Origin: Scleroderma bovista
Lineage: Eukaryota > Basidiomycota > Agaricomycetes > Boletales > Sclerodermataceae
Length of the DNA stretch: 29,065 nt
Assembly: GCA_037178675.1 (NCBI GenBank)
Contig: JAYMGJ010000770.1
Coordinates: 1 to 29,065 of the forward strand
Direction of reading: 5' to 3'
Part shown: in pieces, positions 1-9,303 of the stretch
How positions within the stretch are numbered: the first letter of the stretch is position 1
How the letters are laid out: every line of letters starts with the position of its first letter
The notes under the pieces: generated by a model
The model's input: the letters and a program-made list of their open reading frames with translations, nothing else
The model's database searches: none
What the model was told of the DNA's origin: nothing
Position numbers and translations under genes: made by a program

Positions 1-1770
1 GATGCCAGCGACGGCGTAGTCGGAGGCGTCGGTTTCCACGATGATAGGGGTATCTGGAATGAAGTGGGTGAGGATAGGCGCAGTGGTGAAGGCATGCTTC
101 AGCGCATTGAAGGAGCGTTGACAGTCGTTGGAGAAGTTCCAAGGAGCGTCTTTCCGGGTGAGCCGGGTAAGAGGGACCACAATGTCGGAGTAGTTGAATA
201 TGAACTGGCGGTAGAAATTGGCAAAGCCCAAGAAGGACTGGATGTCCTTTACCTTTCAAGGTTCAGGCCAGTCGGAGATGGTTTGGATCTTGTCCGGAGA
301 CATAGTCAAACCGTCCGGAGAGAGGCGATAGCCAAGGTACTCTACCGAGTCCGAGTGGAACTCACATTTCTCCGGTTTGGCGAAGAGGCCATGCAACCGG
401 AGTCGGCAGAGAACTTCCCGGACGTGCTGCTGGTGGGACTCCATATCCTCGGAGTAGATTAGGATGTCGTCGAGGTACACGACGACGCAGACATCTAACA
501 TGTCAGCGAAGATGGTGTTGACAAAGCGCTGGAAGGCTGCAGGGGCGTTAGTGAGGCCGAAGGGCATTACTAACCACTCGTGACCCATAGTGCATACGGA
601 AGGCGGTCTTCCACTCGTCGCCCGGAGCAATCCGGACTAGATGGTACGCGTGCCGGAGATCGATCTTTGAATAGATTTTAGCACAGCTAGGTGAGTCCAA
701 AAGATCAGAGATTAGGGGGAGTGGATAGCGATCCTTTTTAGTGATTTTGTTTAGACCTCGGAAGTCAACGCAGAGGCGGAGTGAGCCATCCTTCTTTTTT
801 ACGAAGAGGACCAGAGCAGCGTGGGAGGAAGCGGTAGGACGGATGAAACCTGTATTTAGATTCTCGTCGATGAAAGTCCGGAGAGCGGAGAGCTCGACCA
901 GAGACAGTGAGTAGAGAGTTCCCAAAGGTGGAGAGGTACCTTCTTCAAGGTCAATCTTCAGATCGTACTCGCGATGCGGGGGAAGTTCAGAGGCTTTTGC
1001 CTTACTGAACACGTCCGCATAATCGCGATACTCCGGAGGAACGATGTCCAGGTCCGGCAGAGTAGAGGCGGAGGAAGAACGAGCCTTTGCTGAGTCGGAG
1101 GGACGCAGCTGAAGTTGGTATTTGGTAGATCCCTCTAATTTGCACGCATGCATGAATGCGGCTGCGTTAATCAGGGAGATGTGCGGAGGGGTGCAAACCG
1201 GAGTGTCGACAGATGGCGCGAGGCTGGGGTCAGATTGGCCGGAGAGGCCGGAGACAGGGTTACCAGACTGAACCGGAGAGGGAGTCGACGGGGGCGCTAG
1301 CAAACTTGGTGCAAGGGTCCGGAAAGTTAAACTGCTCAGTACCCAGTCAATCAACGGATTGTAGCGGGTGAGCCAGTTATGTCCAAGGACAATTGAGCAT
1401 TCAGAATCTAACGGAGCGAGGTAAAAAGTCATAGGGGTGACATCACCGGATGCGGGGAATTTCACTGATAAATCGACAGCTTGAGTGATTACAAAGTTTG
1501 ATGTACCGTCAAAGAGCCGGAGTGTAATCGGAGGAACGGAGTAGGTGGTAATATTGTTTTTGTGTGTGAATTGTATATCTACAAAGCAATGCGTGGACCT
1601 GGAGTCCACAAGAGCGCGGGTTTTAGGTAAGTCAAATGGTAAGAGGATAACATGTGGCATAAGGGAGTTAGGATCGTAAAGAGCGGACGCGTTGAGGCGG
1701 GCCTCCTTGGGTGCACTTCCGGAGTCAATGCAGCTCGCCGGTTGTGCGGAGGTCCGGGAGCTGCTTACTC
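1..1770 (-). pseudogene. Pol of Gypsy1: protease, reverse transcriptase, start of RNase H (broken)
   Basis: The pol frame is open from the frameshift heptamer. The aspartic protease motif reads DSRSTHCFVD near 1600. Gypsy2 has [10 protein letters not shown], so the active-site Gly is Arg (AGG at 1598-1600), consistent with CGG to CAG in a CpG. Reverse transcriptase follows with [20 protein letters not shown] and [13 protein letters not shown] 2 nt deletion relative to Gypsy2 near 580-583 shifts the frame just before [14 protein letters not shown] at 256-258 replaces the Arg seen in Gypsy2. After that the frame stays open into the RNase H start ([13 protein letters not shown]) and leaves the window. 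Not translatable as it stands. Confidence 0.92.
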
Positions 1771-1777
1771 TTTTTTT
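1730..1777 (-). promoter_or_regulatory. Predicted -1 ribosomal frameshift signal, gag/pol of Gypsy1
   Basis: On the minus strand an A AAA AAA heptamer (1771-1777) lies in the gag frame, one codon before the gag stop TAA (1765-1767). After a 6 nt spacer there is a hairpin. Outer arms GCAGCTC (1758-1764) and GAGCTGC (1730-1736) pair over 7 bp. Inner CCGG arms (1754-1757 and 1738-1741) add 4 bp across a single-base bulge. A -1 slip enters the pol frame, which is open from this point. Gypsy2 has the same layout with different but still complementary arms. Confidence 0.8.
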
Positions 1778-3210
1778 GACTCGGAGTTGGCACCCGAGTT
1801 AGTAGAGTCCGTCTTACCGGACTCTGCAGCGATGGCCGCAGCGCGAGCCTTGGCCTTTTTGGTCTTTTTTGGACAGTTGTCCGCGAAATGACCGGTACCT
1901 CCGCAGAACATGCAGAGATTGTTGTCCAGACGCCTTTTGCGCTCGTCTGCGGTTAGCTTCCCGTCCTTACCAAGCTTGTTGGTTAGGTCCGGTCTGGAAC
2001 CGGAGGAGGACTGGTTGCTGGTCGTCTTGGATGAGCCAGAGTTGGCGGGGCTGGGGGAGTTTCCGGTCTTGGATTTCTCCTGACCGGAGTTAGATGAGTT
2101 GCCTCCGGAGTTGGAGGGCTTGGTTGGGGATGAGGTGGACTGGGTCTTTGTCGTACGAGAGATCTCGTCTTTGCGCTCCCAATAGCGCGCGTCGATCTCT
2201 TGACAAAGGGCCCTAAGCCCATGTAGAGTCAGGGGCTTCCCAACTCGAGCTATCTCGTCCTTGAGGCGATCTGGGAGACCGGAGTAGAATAGGCGGCGGA
2301 GCGCGCCATCTCCGTAGTCCTGGACCTGGGAGGCGAGTCGGTTGAAGTCTATTATGTACCACGTAACGCGGTGAGCATCCTTCATCCGGAGGTGCTCTAA
2401 TTGATGCTCTGCATCAGCGATGGGGTCATGAGGTCCAAAGGTGCTCTGGAGCTCAGCGACAAAGTGAACCCAACTGTCCATCCAGAGTGGACGGTCAGCC
2501 GGATCACCGGAGTGGAGGAGGTCCGGTTTGAACCACTCCAATGTCATACCTTTGAGATAGGACTGGGCGAACATTACCTTAGCCCTATCTAGGCGGAACG
2601 CTTTGGCGCGATCCTGGAAGCAGAGCTCACACTGGACCAAGAAGGTCCTGAGCTTTTTGGGATCCGTACCATCAAAGGTGTCCGGTTCGCGGACTTTGGC
2701 ACGGGAGGAAGAGGAGTTGTTGGTCCGGCGGGAGGAGTGGGAGAGGCGATTGACGGCGACTGCTAGGTTTTGGAAAACAGCTAGACCAGGGTCTAGCTCG
2801 TCCATGGCGTCGACGAAGTCATCGTCATCGTCATCATCGTTGTCGCCATCTCCGGGGTCATCCGGATCACCTCCGGGTCCATCCTCAGGGCCAAACCACT
2901 GGTGTCGGGCAGGTTCGCGACGTTCCGGAGTGGGGTCGCAACAGTAAGGGAATCGATCACCAGAAACGGATTTGTGGTGACCTAAGTCTGCAGAACCACG
3001 AAGGCTCTGAGACGCAGCATCTCGACGCGGAGTCAAAGGCGCTGTAGGGTTTCGAGCTGTAAAGCTCCGGAATTGGCTAACTGAAGCCGGAGGTTGCCTG
3101 CGGTTAGACAGGGCTTGATGAGCAGCAGAGAGGTGGAGGTCGTCTACTGCACCTGCTTCTTCAGCAAGTGCTGCAGCGGTACGAGCACGAGAGCGCGTAG
3201 TCATAGTCAT
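1765..3210 (-). CDS. Gag (capsid/nucleocapsid) of Gypsy1
   Basis: This is the structural protein that packages element RNA in cytoplasmic particles. The reading frame is 481 codons and intact. It starts with a basic MTMTTRSRAR segment, followed by a low-complexity acidic Gly/Asp stretch. The retrotransposon Gag core runs from about residue 175 ([16 protein letters not shown]) to about 345. A Ser/Asn/Thr-rich linker leads to one CCHC zinc knuckle, CMFCGGTGHFADNC, at about 433-446. The C-terminal tail ends in Lys-Lys-Glu encoded over the A AAA AAA heptamer. Most of the length aligns with the Gypsy2 Gag. The start is the first ATG after the primer-binding site. It reads into pol through a predicted -1 frameshift rather than a separate start. 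Confidence 0.9.
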   Translation of the reverse strand: MTMTTRSRARTAAALAEEAGAVDDLHLSAAHQALSNRRQPPASVSQFRSFTARNPTAPLTPRRDAASQSLRGSADLGHHKSVSGDRFPYCCDPTPERREPARHQWFGPEDGPGGDPDDPGDGDNDDDDDDDFVDAMDELDPGLAVFQNLAVAVNRLSHSSRRTNNSSSSRAKVREPDTFDGTDPKKLRTFLVQCELCFQDRAKAFRLDRAKVMFAQSYLKGMTLEWFKPDLLHSGDPADRPLWMDSWVHFVAELQSTFGPHDPIADAEHQLEHLRMKDAHRVTWYIIDFNRLASQVQDYGDGALRRLFYSGLPDRLKDEIARVGKPLTLHGLRALCQEIDARYWERKDEISRTTKTQSTSSPTKPSNSGGNSSNSGQEKSKTGNSPSPANSGSSKTTSNQSSSGSRPDLTNKLGKDGKLTADERKRRLDNNLCMFCGGTGHFADNCPKKTKKAKARAAAIAAESGKTDSTNSGANSESKKE

Positions 3211-3267
3211 AAGAAATAGAAGCTAGTTTGCGTACGGGGTATGGAACAGTGAACCCACACAAGTGTG

Positions 3268-3277
3268 AGTCTGAAAT
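3268..3277 (-). other. Self-priming primer-binding site of Gypsy1
   Basis: On the minus strand ATTTCAGACT lies 2 nt inside the LTR edge. It is the exact reverse complement of AGTCTGAAAT at 3508-3517, the predicted 5' end of the element's own mRNA. I see no tRNA-like primer site. This is the arrangement known for Tf1/sushi-type chromoviruses, where the first 11 nt of the RNA prime reverse transcription. Confidence 0.7.
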
Positions 3278-3279
3278 AC

Positions 3280-3921
3280 TGTCAAGTCCGGGTCTACTCC
3301 GGTAGGGGGTCTGGTCAAGTCCGGACGAGCGTGGACGAAGGAAGAGGGCAGAGGGCTGGACGAGGGATTAGTCCGGCTGGAGTTGGTGACCGCTTGGATT
3401 CAACGACAAGGACGACGTGCATTGATCCCTTGCGTAGGTTCCGGTCAAGGTGATAGAGACGGAGACGGAGATGGAGACAGGCAGAGACTGGAGTAGTGAC
3501 TAAGTTGATTTCAGACTGAGGAGTACAGGATAAACTACAGAGTACTTATACTAAGTAAGAACTAGGGTCGAGTATATACGGTGACAAGTAAACAGCCTAA
3601 AAGGCGGACAAGGAACAACCGGAGAAAGTACTAGGTCAGGTCAGATGAAAATAAAGTCAGGTCCGGGTAAAATAAATCAGGTCCGGTGAAAATGCTACAA
3701 GGTATAGGATATACCAAGTTCACAGAGAACTCACGTCAAGACAGGGTAAACGGCGAAGTGTGGTAACGAGCGAATGGAGCATAGACCAAGGGTCGTGCTT
3801 AACGGAAGGTTATCTGTGTGAGCGCGACCGGAGTAGGAGATGAGCGACCGGAGTAGAGCTGTAGAGCTGCAATGTGACCGGAGTGACTGGATAAGGCCCG
3901 GAGTTGGGCATGGTCGTAACA
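3280..3921 (-). repeat. 5' LTR of Gypsy1 (642 bp)
   Basis: On the plus strand it starts TGTCAAG and ends CGTAACA, matching the TGTCAAG...CGTGACA ends of the 624 bp Gypsy2 LTRs. Read on the minus strand it carries a TATA-like TATAAGTA (plus 3543-3550). The self-priming motif begins 33 nt downstream of the start of that box. The partner LTR and target duplication lie outside the window, so the outer edge rests on comparison with Gypsy2. Confidence 0.8.
3543..3550 (-). promoter_or_regulatory. TATA box in Gypsy1 LTR
   Basis: TATAAGTA on the minus strand. It sits 33 nt upstream of the R-region motif that pairs with the primer-binding site, at the same relative place as the TATAAATA box of the Gypsy2 LTRs (35 nt). 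The predicted mRNA start is therefore near 3517. Confidence 0.55.
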
Positions 3922-4901
3922 ATCCTTATGTAAGCACAGAGGATTTTTCATCCACTCAAGGACTCTTTTCACCTCAGTGTTCTAAACTAGACACTGAGGT
4001 AAGACATCTAGTCACACTTTTCTTTACTTAGTACTAACTTACTTAGTTTGCCTCTGAGCTAGGTCAGTTATATACTTAGTGTTCTAAACTAGACACTGAG
4101 TTTGCCTCTGAGCTAGTTCCCTGCATGAGCCATCTAACAAAAGGTCCCCATTTGTACAAGTTTGCTGATGTGTGGGGGGAACAATTGGAATGATATTAAC
4201 GTACAGATAACTATGGATGGTAAGTGCTAGGTACCAGTACCGATTGTCCTGTGACTGGCAATATCCAAAGAGGGCAGGTGGATGTATGTTATCTACAATG
4301 TTCTGAAATTTAAATGTCACCAACTTGCTGAAGTCCTGTGGAGTGCAAGTTGATGACTAATCAATACCAATATACAATGTTCTGTGGCAGAACATAATAT
4401 ATTAACATATCCCATGTTCTGAAATATAATAGTTTGCATTGTATTACCTTGTATTTCCAATGTTCTTTGATCAATACTATACTTCATAAACCACTGCAGA
4501 ACATTGTGAATGTCAAATATATATTTTTCACCTGTTCAAACATGAAAAAGTTGAAATTGAATATTCTATGTTTTTATATAGAACACTGAAATGACTGACT
4601 AATATTTCTTGAAGAGAAATGGAACAACTTGATTAAACTTTTTTTCTATGACAGTGCAGTTAATATGGGTCATGTACTTTCAATATCTGATATAACATTA
4701 TGATATTATATTTTTACAATGTTTGTATGATGACCAATCACATAATATTTGATTAACAAAGTGTAAAACATTCTGAAAACAATGAATGAAACAATTTGCA
4801 TAAACCTTTCTGATTTTCTGTCACACTTCAGACTAGATTTTCTTACTGAAGAAACATCTGAAATGTGTCAAGCCAATGTTTGCAGGTAGTATATACTGTG
4901 C
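3922..4901. other. AT-rich non-coding stretch with short palindromic repeats
   Basis: No gene is supported here. The left part (3971-4116) holds a palindrome and direct repeats, described separately. From about 4320 the sequence is strongly AT-rich. It repeats short words around ATGTTCTG and its complement (for example near 4376, 4412, 4460 and 4498), which suggests an old degraded repeat. A 3' LTR for the adjoining Copia fragment would be expected just below 4900, but I see no match to the region upstream of the Copia gag at 20000-20290. Confidence 0.5.
3971..4116. repeat. Palindrome plus direct-repeat cluster
   Basis: A 10 bp perfect inverted repeat (ACCTCAGTGT at 3971-3980, ACACTGAGGT at 3991-4000) flanks a 10 nt loop. 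The same loop and most of the stem recur at 4075-4100. A second word, TTTGCCTCTGAGCTAG, occurs at 4047-4062 and 4101-4116. The cluster abuts the outer edge of the Gypsy1 LTR and could be the end of a small inverted-repeat element. No partner end was found. Confidence 0.55.
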
Positions 4902-5660
4902 CTATGTATTTTTTTTCCACCATTTATTTCCTAGAACAGCAGAGAAAAAAGAGTATCTATTCAAAAAATATTTTTTCACATGTTTTTGATAAGAACATTG
5001 AGAAATGCTTGCTGTGTCAGCAGGATTCTCAGCACCATCAATGAAGAATAGTTCCACGTTACCTTTCGTGACTGACTCGCAGATTCCGTGGTAGCAGATG
5101 TCGATGTGCTTGGAGTGAGGCTCCATTACAGAGTTGGATGCCATGAATATGGACCCCTGATTATCACCACAAATCGGGATAGCTTTTAGCTTATAGCTGA
5201 GCTCACCAAGTAAACTTTGAATCCAGGTAACTTGACAAGTGCAATCACTCAAAGCCATGTATTCGGCCTCAGTGGATGAGTATGCAATAGTCTTCTGCAC
5301 ACAAGAAGTCCAACTGATCAAGCCATCTGCAAGCTTGAGGTAGAAACCTGTTTGTGAGAGGCAAGAGGTAGGGTCTGATCCCCAATCTGAGTCTGTGCAT
5401 GCAATCAGGCCAGCACTGGATCCACCATTGTATACTAGGGAGTATGTAGGTGTCCCAATTAAATAGCAACAGATATACAGCGCTTTGTTTAGGTGGTCCT
5501 GGGATGGGTTCGTGGCATGGCACAAGAGATGTGTGACTGCAAAAGCAATGTTGGGCCTAGTGCCTAACATAAGGTACAGAAGGGACCCAATAACCGTCTG
5601 GAAATGGGAGTGGAGATCTGCATCAACAGGCTCTGTATTTTTGGCAGCATAGTAGCCAGC
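4902..5660 (-). pseudogene. Copia pol fragment: end of reverse transcriptase and RNase H
   Basis: A single open frame encodes the C-terminal part of a Ty1/Copia polyprotein. It includes VIGSLLYLMLGTRPNIAFAV, the RNase H stretch ACTDSDWGSDPTSCLSQTGF, SSTEAEYMALSDC, and the end motif HSKHIDICYH. The frame ends with TAG at 4902. At 5660/5661 it is cut directly by the edge of the Gypsy2 LTR. Its natural upstream neighbour is the Copia reverse transcriptase at 13317-14114, on the other side of Gypsy2. Roughly a hundred residues expected between the two are absent. Confidence 0.88.
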
Positions 5661-6284
5661 TGTCAAGACTGGTTCTTCACCGATCTGATCTCTACGAGGG
5701 GTCAGGGGGTCAGGGGTTGGTCTAGCGGTAAGACCGAGATGCTATGTAGCGTAGTCGCGCTTCCCGAGTAATAGGAAGGCCGACCGAGGGTCTGACAGAG
5801 AGTCCGAGGGTAAATGGTCTACGACCGAGTGCTTGCACGAGACAGAGACAGAGAGTGCGAGGGGAGAACAGATGAGAAGTATCTTATTCGATATTTGAAC
5901 TGAAACTACAACAGACCGAGTATCTAGGTATTTATACTGAGTGGGACAGATGAGGCAATGTACGGGAAGTCGGGATTACCGACGAATGATGAGCACAGTC
6001 GCGCTGCGCGCTGAGTAAGTACGGTAAGTGCGATAACCGGATTACCGATAGGTATCGTATTAATAATGCAATGGGACGGGAACGTATAGTAACCGGAAAC
6101 GAGAAAGGAAACATATTAGGTAATAGTACAGAGAGACAGATCGGACAACGCGCTCACCGATCGGTGGCGATACAGGACAGATAGAGAGAAACGGAAAAGG
6201 GAGTACATACAATAAACGGGCGGTGAACGCGTGGACACGATCAGACAATAGGGTACAGGGTGATCAGGTGTCACGGTCGTGACA
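5661..6284 (-). repeat. 3' LTR of Gypsy2
   Basis: 624 bp, plus-strand TGTCAAG...CGTGACA, bounded inside by the polypurine tract. The minus-strand TATAAATA box is at 5929-5936. Downstream is AGTTCAAATAT, which matches the primer-binding site over 11 nt. The outer edge cuts a Copia reading frame. Confidence 0.92.
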
Positions 6285-6287
6285 GTA

Positions 6288-6297
6288 TCCCCCTCTT
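6288..6297 (-). other. Polypurine tract of Gypsy2
   Basis: AAGAGGGGGA on the minus strand, 3 nt upstream of the 3' LTR. This is the expected plus-strand DNA primer for an LTR retrotransposon. Confidence 0.8.
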
Positions 6298-6380
6298 AGG
6301 GCCGAGCCCACAAGGCTGCAATGCATATTCCACACCAAATGTGTGCGGCCATTGTCTGGGTTTGAAAATTGGTTAGGGCG

Positions 6381-6386
6381 TATAAA
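6381..6386 (+). promoter_or_regulatory. TATA box for the antisense gene
   Basis: TATAAA on the plus strand, 68 nt before the ATG at 6449 and just inside the Gypsy2 3' LTR. It suggests the opposite-strand gene has its own promoter between the LTR and its start. Confidence 0.45.
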
Positions 6387-6448
6387 GACTGGCCTTCGGT
6401 GACGGTCACCCATCAAATTTTTTCCTTCATAACATCCTTGATTTAAAC

Positions 6449-7514
6449 ATGTCCGCTAGCAACACCGACAACATTGACTGGACGTGCGCCCCCTCGCCCG
6501 AGTTGGAAGGGAAGCCGACCGACTCAATTCAAGTTCAAATCGCCAAGTTCGATGAGCAATTGCGAAGACGTCAGGAGCGATTAATGAAACAGGCGGCCGA
6601 GCAAGAGGCGAAGAGGTTGGCAGAAGAGGCTGCAAAGAAGAAGGCTGAGGAGGAGCCGAGGAGAGTCGCCGAGGAGAAGCAGAAGGCCGAGGAGCAGGCG
6701 AAGAAGGTCGCCGAGGCAAAAGTGCGGGCCGATTTTGAGGCAAGATGCAAGGCCGAGGCAGAGGTGAGAGCGAAGGAGAAGGCCGAGTCGTTGGCGGCTG
6801 GCGAGGCGATGCGGGAACGTTTGGGGCTGGGGCCAAAGCCCAAGGTGCGTGGTTATTAATTCTTTATTGACCTTTACTGATTTCTTATTTGATTAGCCTT
6901 GTCAGGTCACTGCCCATTCCAACACGGGCATAATGGGGTTCAAGCCCCCTTGTGACTGTTGCAGGCAGAGCGGTGACAGCAGTGGGTGCAAGCTGGCCGA
7001 CGGAGCACGCACGCCGACGTGCAGTCAGTGTCAACGATCAAAAGTCAAGTGCACCTTCAGCGTGTCGACGGCGGCGATGGAGAGAGCAGCGAGCGGCGAG
7101 AAACGGAAGGAGAGCGAGATTGCCATGGTGACAACGTCGCCGAGGGGGGGTGAGAAACGGAAACGGATGAAGAAGGCGATCGCCGATGCCGTGAGTACCG
7201 AGGAAATAGAGACAGCAATGGGTGGGTTCTCGGTGGCTGGGCCGTCGAGTCGGCCAGACCCAGTCGTGCTGGTCTTGGACCGCCAACTCGGGGAGATCGT
7301 GGCTGCGATCGATCGCAACACCAGGGAGCTGGTGAAGCTCGGTCGGAAGGTAGAAGGGGTAGCCTGGGAGATGAAGAGGGTCGCAGATGCGAGGGACCCG
7401 AAGGGCAAGGGCAAGGCGAAGCCCAAGGAGAGTGAGGAGCAGGAGGAGTCAGATAGAACGGACGGGGAAGGCAAAGAGTTGGGAGACGAAGACGGAGAGG
7501 GCGAGTCCGAGTAG
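6449..7514 (+). CDS. Antisense spliced gene inside Gypsy2: coiled-coil and Cys-cluster protein
   Basis: Plus-strand gene between the polypurine tract and the integrase end (7595), opposite to gag/pol. Exon 1 (6449-6844) encodes 132 residues. From about residue 30 they form a long charged Ala/Glu/Lys/Arg helix, probably a coiled coil. A 52 nt intron (6845-6896, donor GTGCGT, branch-like CTGAT, acceptor TAG) is in phase 0; an alternative CAG acceptor at 6903-6905 also keeps the frame. Exon 2 (6897-7514) has six cysteines in a CX2CX8CX10CX2CX6C pattern, ending CSQCQRSKVKC. This resembles a fungal Zn2Cys6 cluster with altered spacing. It then has basic segments and a Lys/Glu/Asp-rich tail ending in TAG. 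The product is about 337 residues. Both exons are intact although pol is broken. The function is unknown; a nuclear DNA-binding or regulatory role is inference only. Confidence 0.7.
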
Positions 7515-7594
7515 TCGGACCGTATTTGTATTTAGTTTTCTTTTTACTTTGTTTTGTACACTATCAATAGACTTTGTTTGGTAATTTGAATGAC

Positions 7595-9303
7595 TTAGCG
7601 TGAGAGGCTTTCTAAGGGGCCTGGCTTAGTCGGGTAGGCTTCGTGGTAGTCGGCCACGAGTTCTGAAGCGTGTCCGAGCTCGGTCGTGATCAACCAAGAT
7701 GTTTCTTCATTGGTACCTTCGTAACCAGCCCATCTAACTAGATACAGGAGTGGGCATTGACGTCGACGTCGGTCGAACTTTGAATCGAGGATCTCGGTGA
7801 TCTCGAATTCAGGTTCGCCATCGACTTCAATGGGAGGTGGTGGAGGTTGTGACCGATTCAGTATTGTGTTCGGTGTCGCTGGTTCGAGCTGTGAGACGTG
7901 GAAGACGGGGTGGACAGCACGCATAGAGTCGGGGAGACGGATCGTGAATGATAAAGTGCCGACTTGGGCGATGATTGGGTAGGGGCCGAGATTCTTCTCG
8001 GAGAGTTTCTTTGATGGTCGGGTAGACCTAAAGTACTTGGCTTTGACGAACACTTGATCACCGACTTTGAAGTCGGGTGTGGGTGATCTTCTGGCGTCAG
8101 CAGGGCCTTGGTACCTTTTCTGGGCAGCAGTCATCTCTTCACGTAGGTACTCATGCAGTGACTCTAAGTCAACTGCGTATTCCCGTGCCCGAGCCGATGA
8201 AAGATCGCGCTCGGGGTGCACAGCGAGGTTCGGGTGGTATCCTTTGTTCGCGAAGAACGGTGAGACACCAGTCGTAGTGCTAGGGGCATTGTTGTAGGCG
8301 AACTCGGCGAGAGGTAGTAGGTCTGACCAATTGTCCTGCTGGTAATTGCAGTACATCCTGAGGTATTGCTCGAGTGTTTGATTAGCTCGCTCGGTCTGTC
8401 CGTCACCTTCTGGGTGATAGCCCAAAGTGAAATGTAATTTCATATCTAAGGCCTTACCGAGTGAACAGAAGAAATGCGAGACGAACTCTGAGCCTCGGTC
8501 AGACGTTACATGCGCAGGGACGCCATGCTTAGTGAAGATGTGGAGTAGGAAGAGCTGTGCGAGCTCAGGGGAAGTTATTGTGCCGTGAGTCGGGATGAAT
8601 ATGGCTTGCTTTGATAGTCGGTCTATGACTACCAGTATGGCTGTGAAGCCGGATGAGGATGGGAGTTGCTCGATGAAATCCATCGAGATGGAATTCCATG
8701 GTCGGTCGGGGACCGGTAATTGCTTGAGCATCCCATAGGGTCGGTGACGTGGCGTTTTAGCTCGGGCACAGGCCGTGCAGGACTTGACGTAGTCCTTTAC
8801 GTAGGTACGAATTCCTGACCATGTGTATTCGCGACGGATGAGCTCTAGAGTGCGATTTTGACTGAAGTGTCCCGATAGGGGATGGTCATGCTTGTATCTG
8901 AGGACACGAAGACGTAGGTCATCGGCCTCGGGGACGTACATGCGACCATCGAGACATAGGTAACCAGTCTCATTGGTTGACCATCAGGGATTTGATGTGT
9001 CCGAGAGGTGGGCTTTAGCGATGGGATCGGTCGGGAGGTTGGCTAGGATATCGGCGTGGAGATGCTCAACGTCCATGAGTGCACTAGCTCTGAGTACTGC
9101 GGCATGTAGGTATGTCGCACAAAGGGAATTGGTGAGCTGTTCAGCCGTGAACACCGTCGGAGGTTCTGAGGATTGACTCGGGCAAAGCCCCTATCCCCCT
9201 CTTTGGGGTAGATGTCCCAGCGTCTAGTCAAGGCGTCGGGCTTTGCACCAAGTTTACCAGGTCGGAAACGAATGATCAGGTTAAAGGAGGAGAGGTATTC
9301 CGA
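7595..9303 (-). pseudogene. Pol of Gypsy2, 3' part: integrase with chromodomain
   Basis: This part inserts element DNA into chromosomes. It is open from 8941 to 7595 (448 codons, TAA). It has an HHCC-type zinc region ending CTACARAK, a DDE core with MDFIEQLP, TSDRGSEFVSHF and HPEGDGQTERANQTLEQ, and then a GPY-like segment. A C-terminal chromodomain runs from about residue 375 to 435 (FEITEILDSKF, YLVRWAGY, ETSW), typical of chromoviruses that target heterochromatin. Upstream the same polyprotein continues (ADILANLPTDPIAK) but is broken by TGA at 8984-8986 where Arg is likely. A 1 nt frameshift lies near 9180. The integrase body is intact but cannot be reached by translation from gag. Confidence 0.92.

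Larger units (their letters stand above)
1..3921 (-). mobile_element. Gypsy1: Ty3/Gypsy LTR retrotransposon, 3' end outside window
   Basis: This is a minus-strand element. Its order from high to low coordinate is LTR (3280-3921), self-primer site, gag, -1 frameshift signal, protease, reverse transcriptase and the start of RNase H, where the window ends. Integrase and the second LTR are not visible. Gag and pol align along their length with Gypsy2 at 5661-13316, but the sequences are clearly diverged, so this is a related subfamily rather than a recent copy. Pol is broken by a frameshift and a stop, and the protease catalytic glycine is lost. Confidence 0.93.

Noticed and set aside
64..462. 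132-codon plus-strand open frame
   Set aside because: Antisense shadow of Gypsy1 reverse transcriptase.
3280..3921. Gypsy1 LTR as a second copy of the Gypsy2 LTR
   Set aside because: Ends and layout agree but most internal sequence differs; it is a separate subfamily.
5700..5760. tRNA-like D-arm (GGTCTAGCGGTAAGACC) in the LTRs
   Set aside because: No acceptor stem, anticodon arm or B-box (GGTTCGA) follows at tRNA distance.
6456..7474. Minus-strand open frames of 126, 90 and 147 codons
   Set aside because: They are opposite the spliced plus-strand gene, are low-complexity Pro/Ser/Ala, and do not join to integrase.
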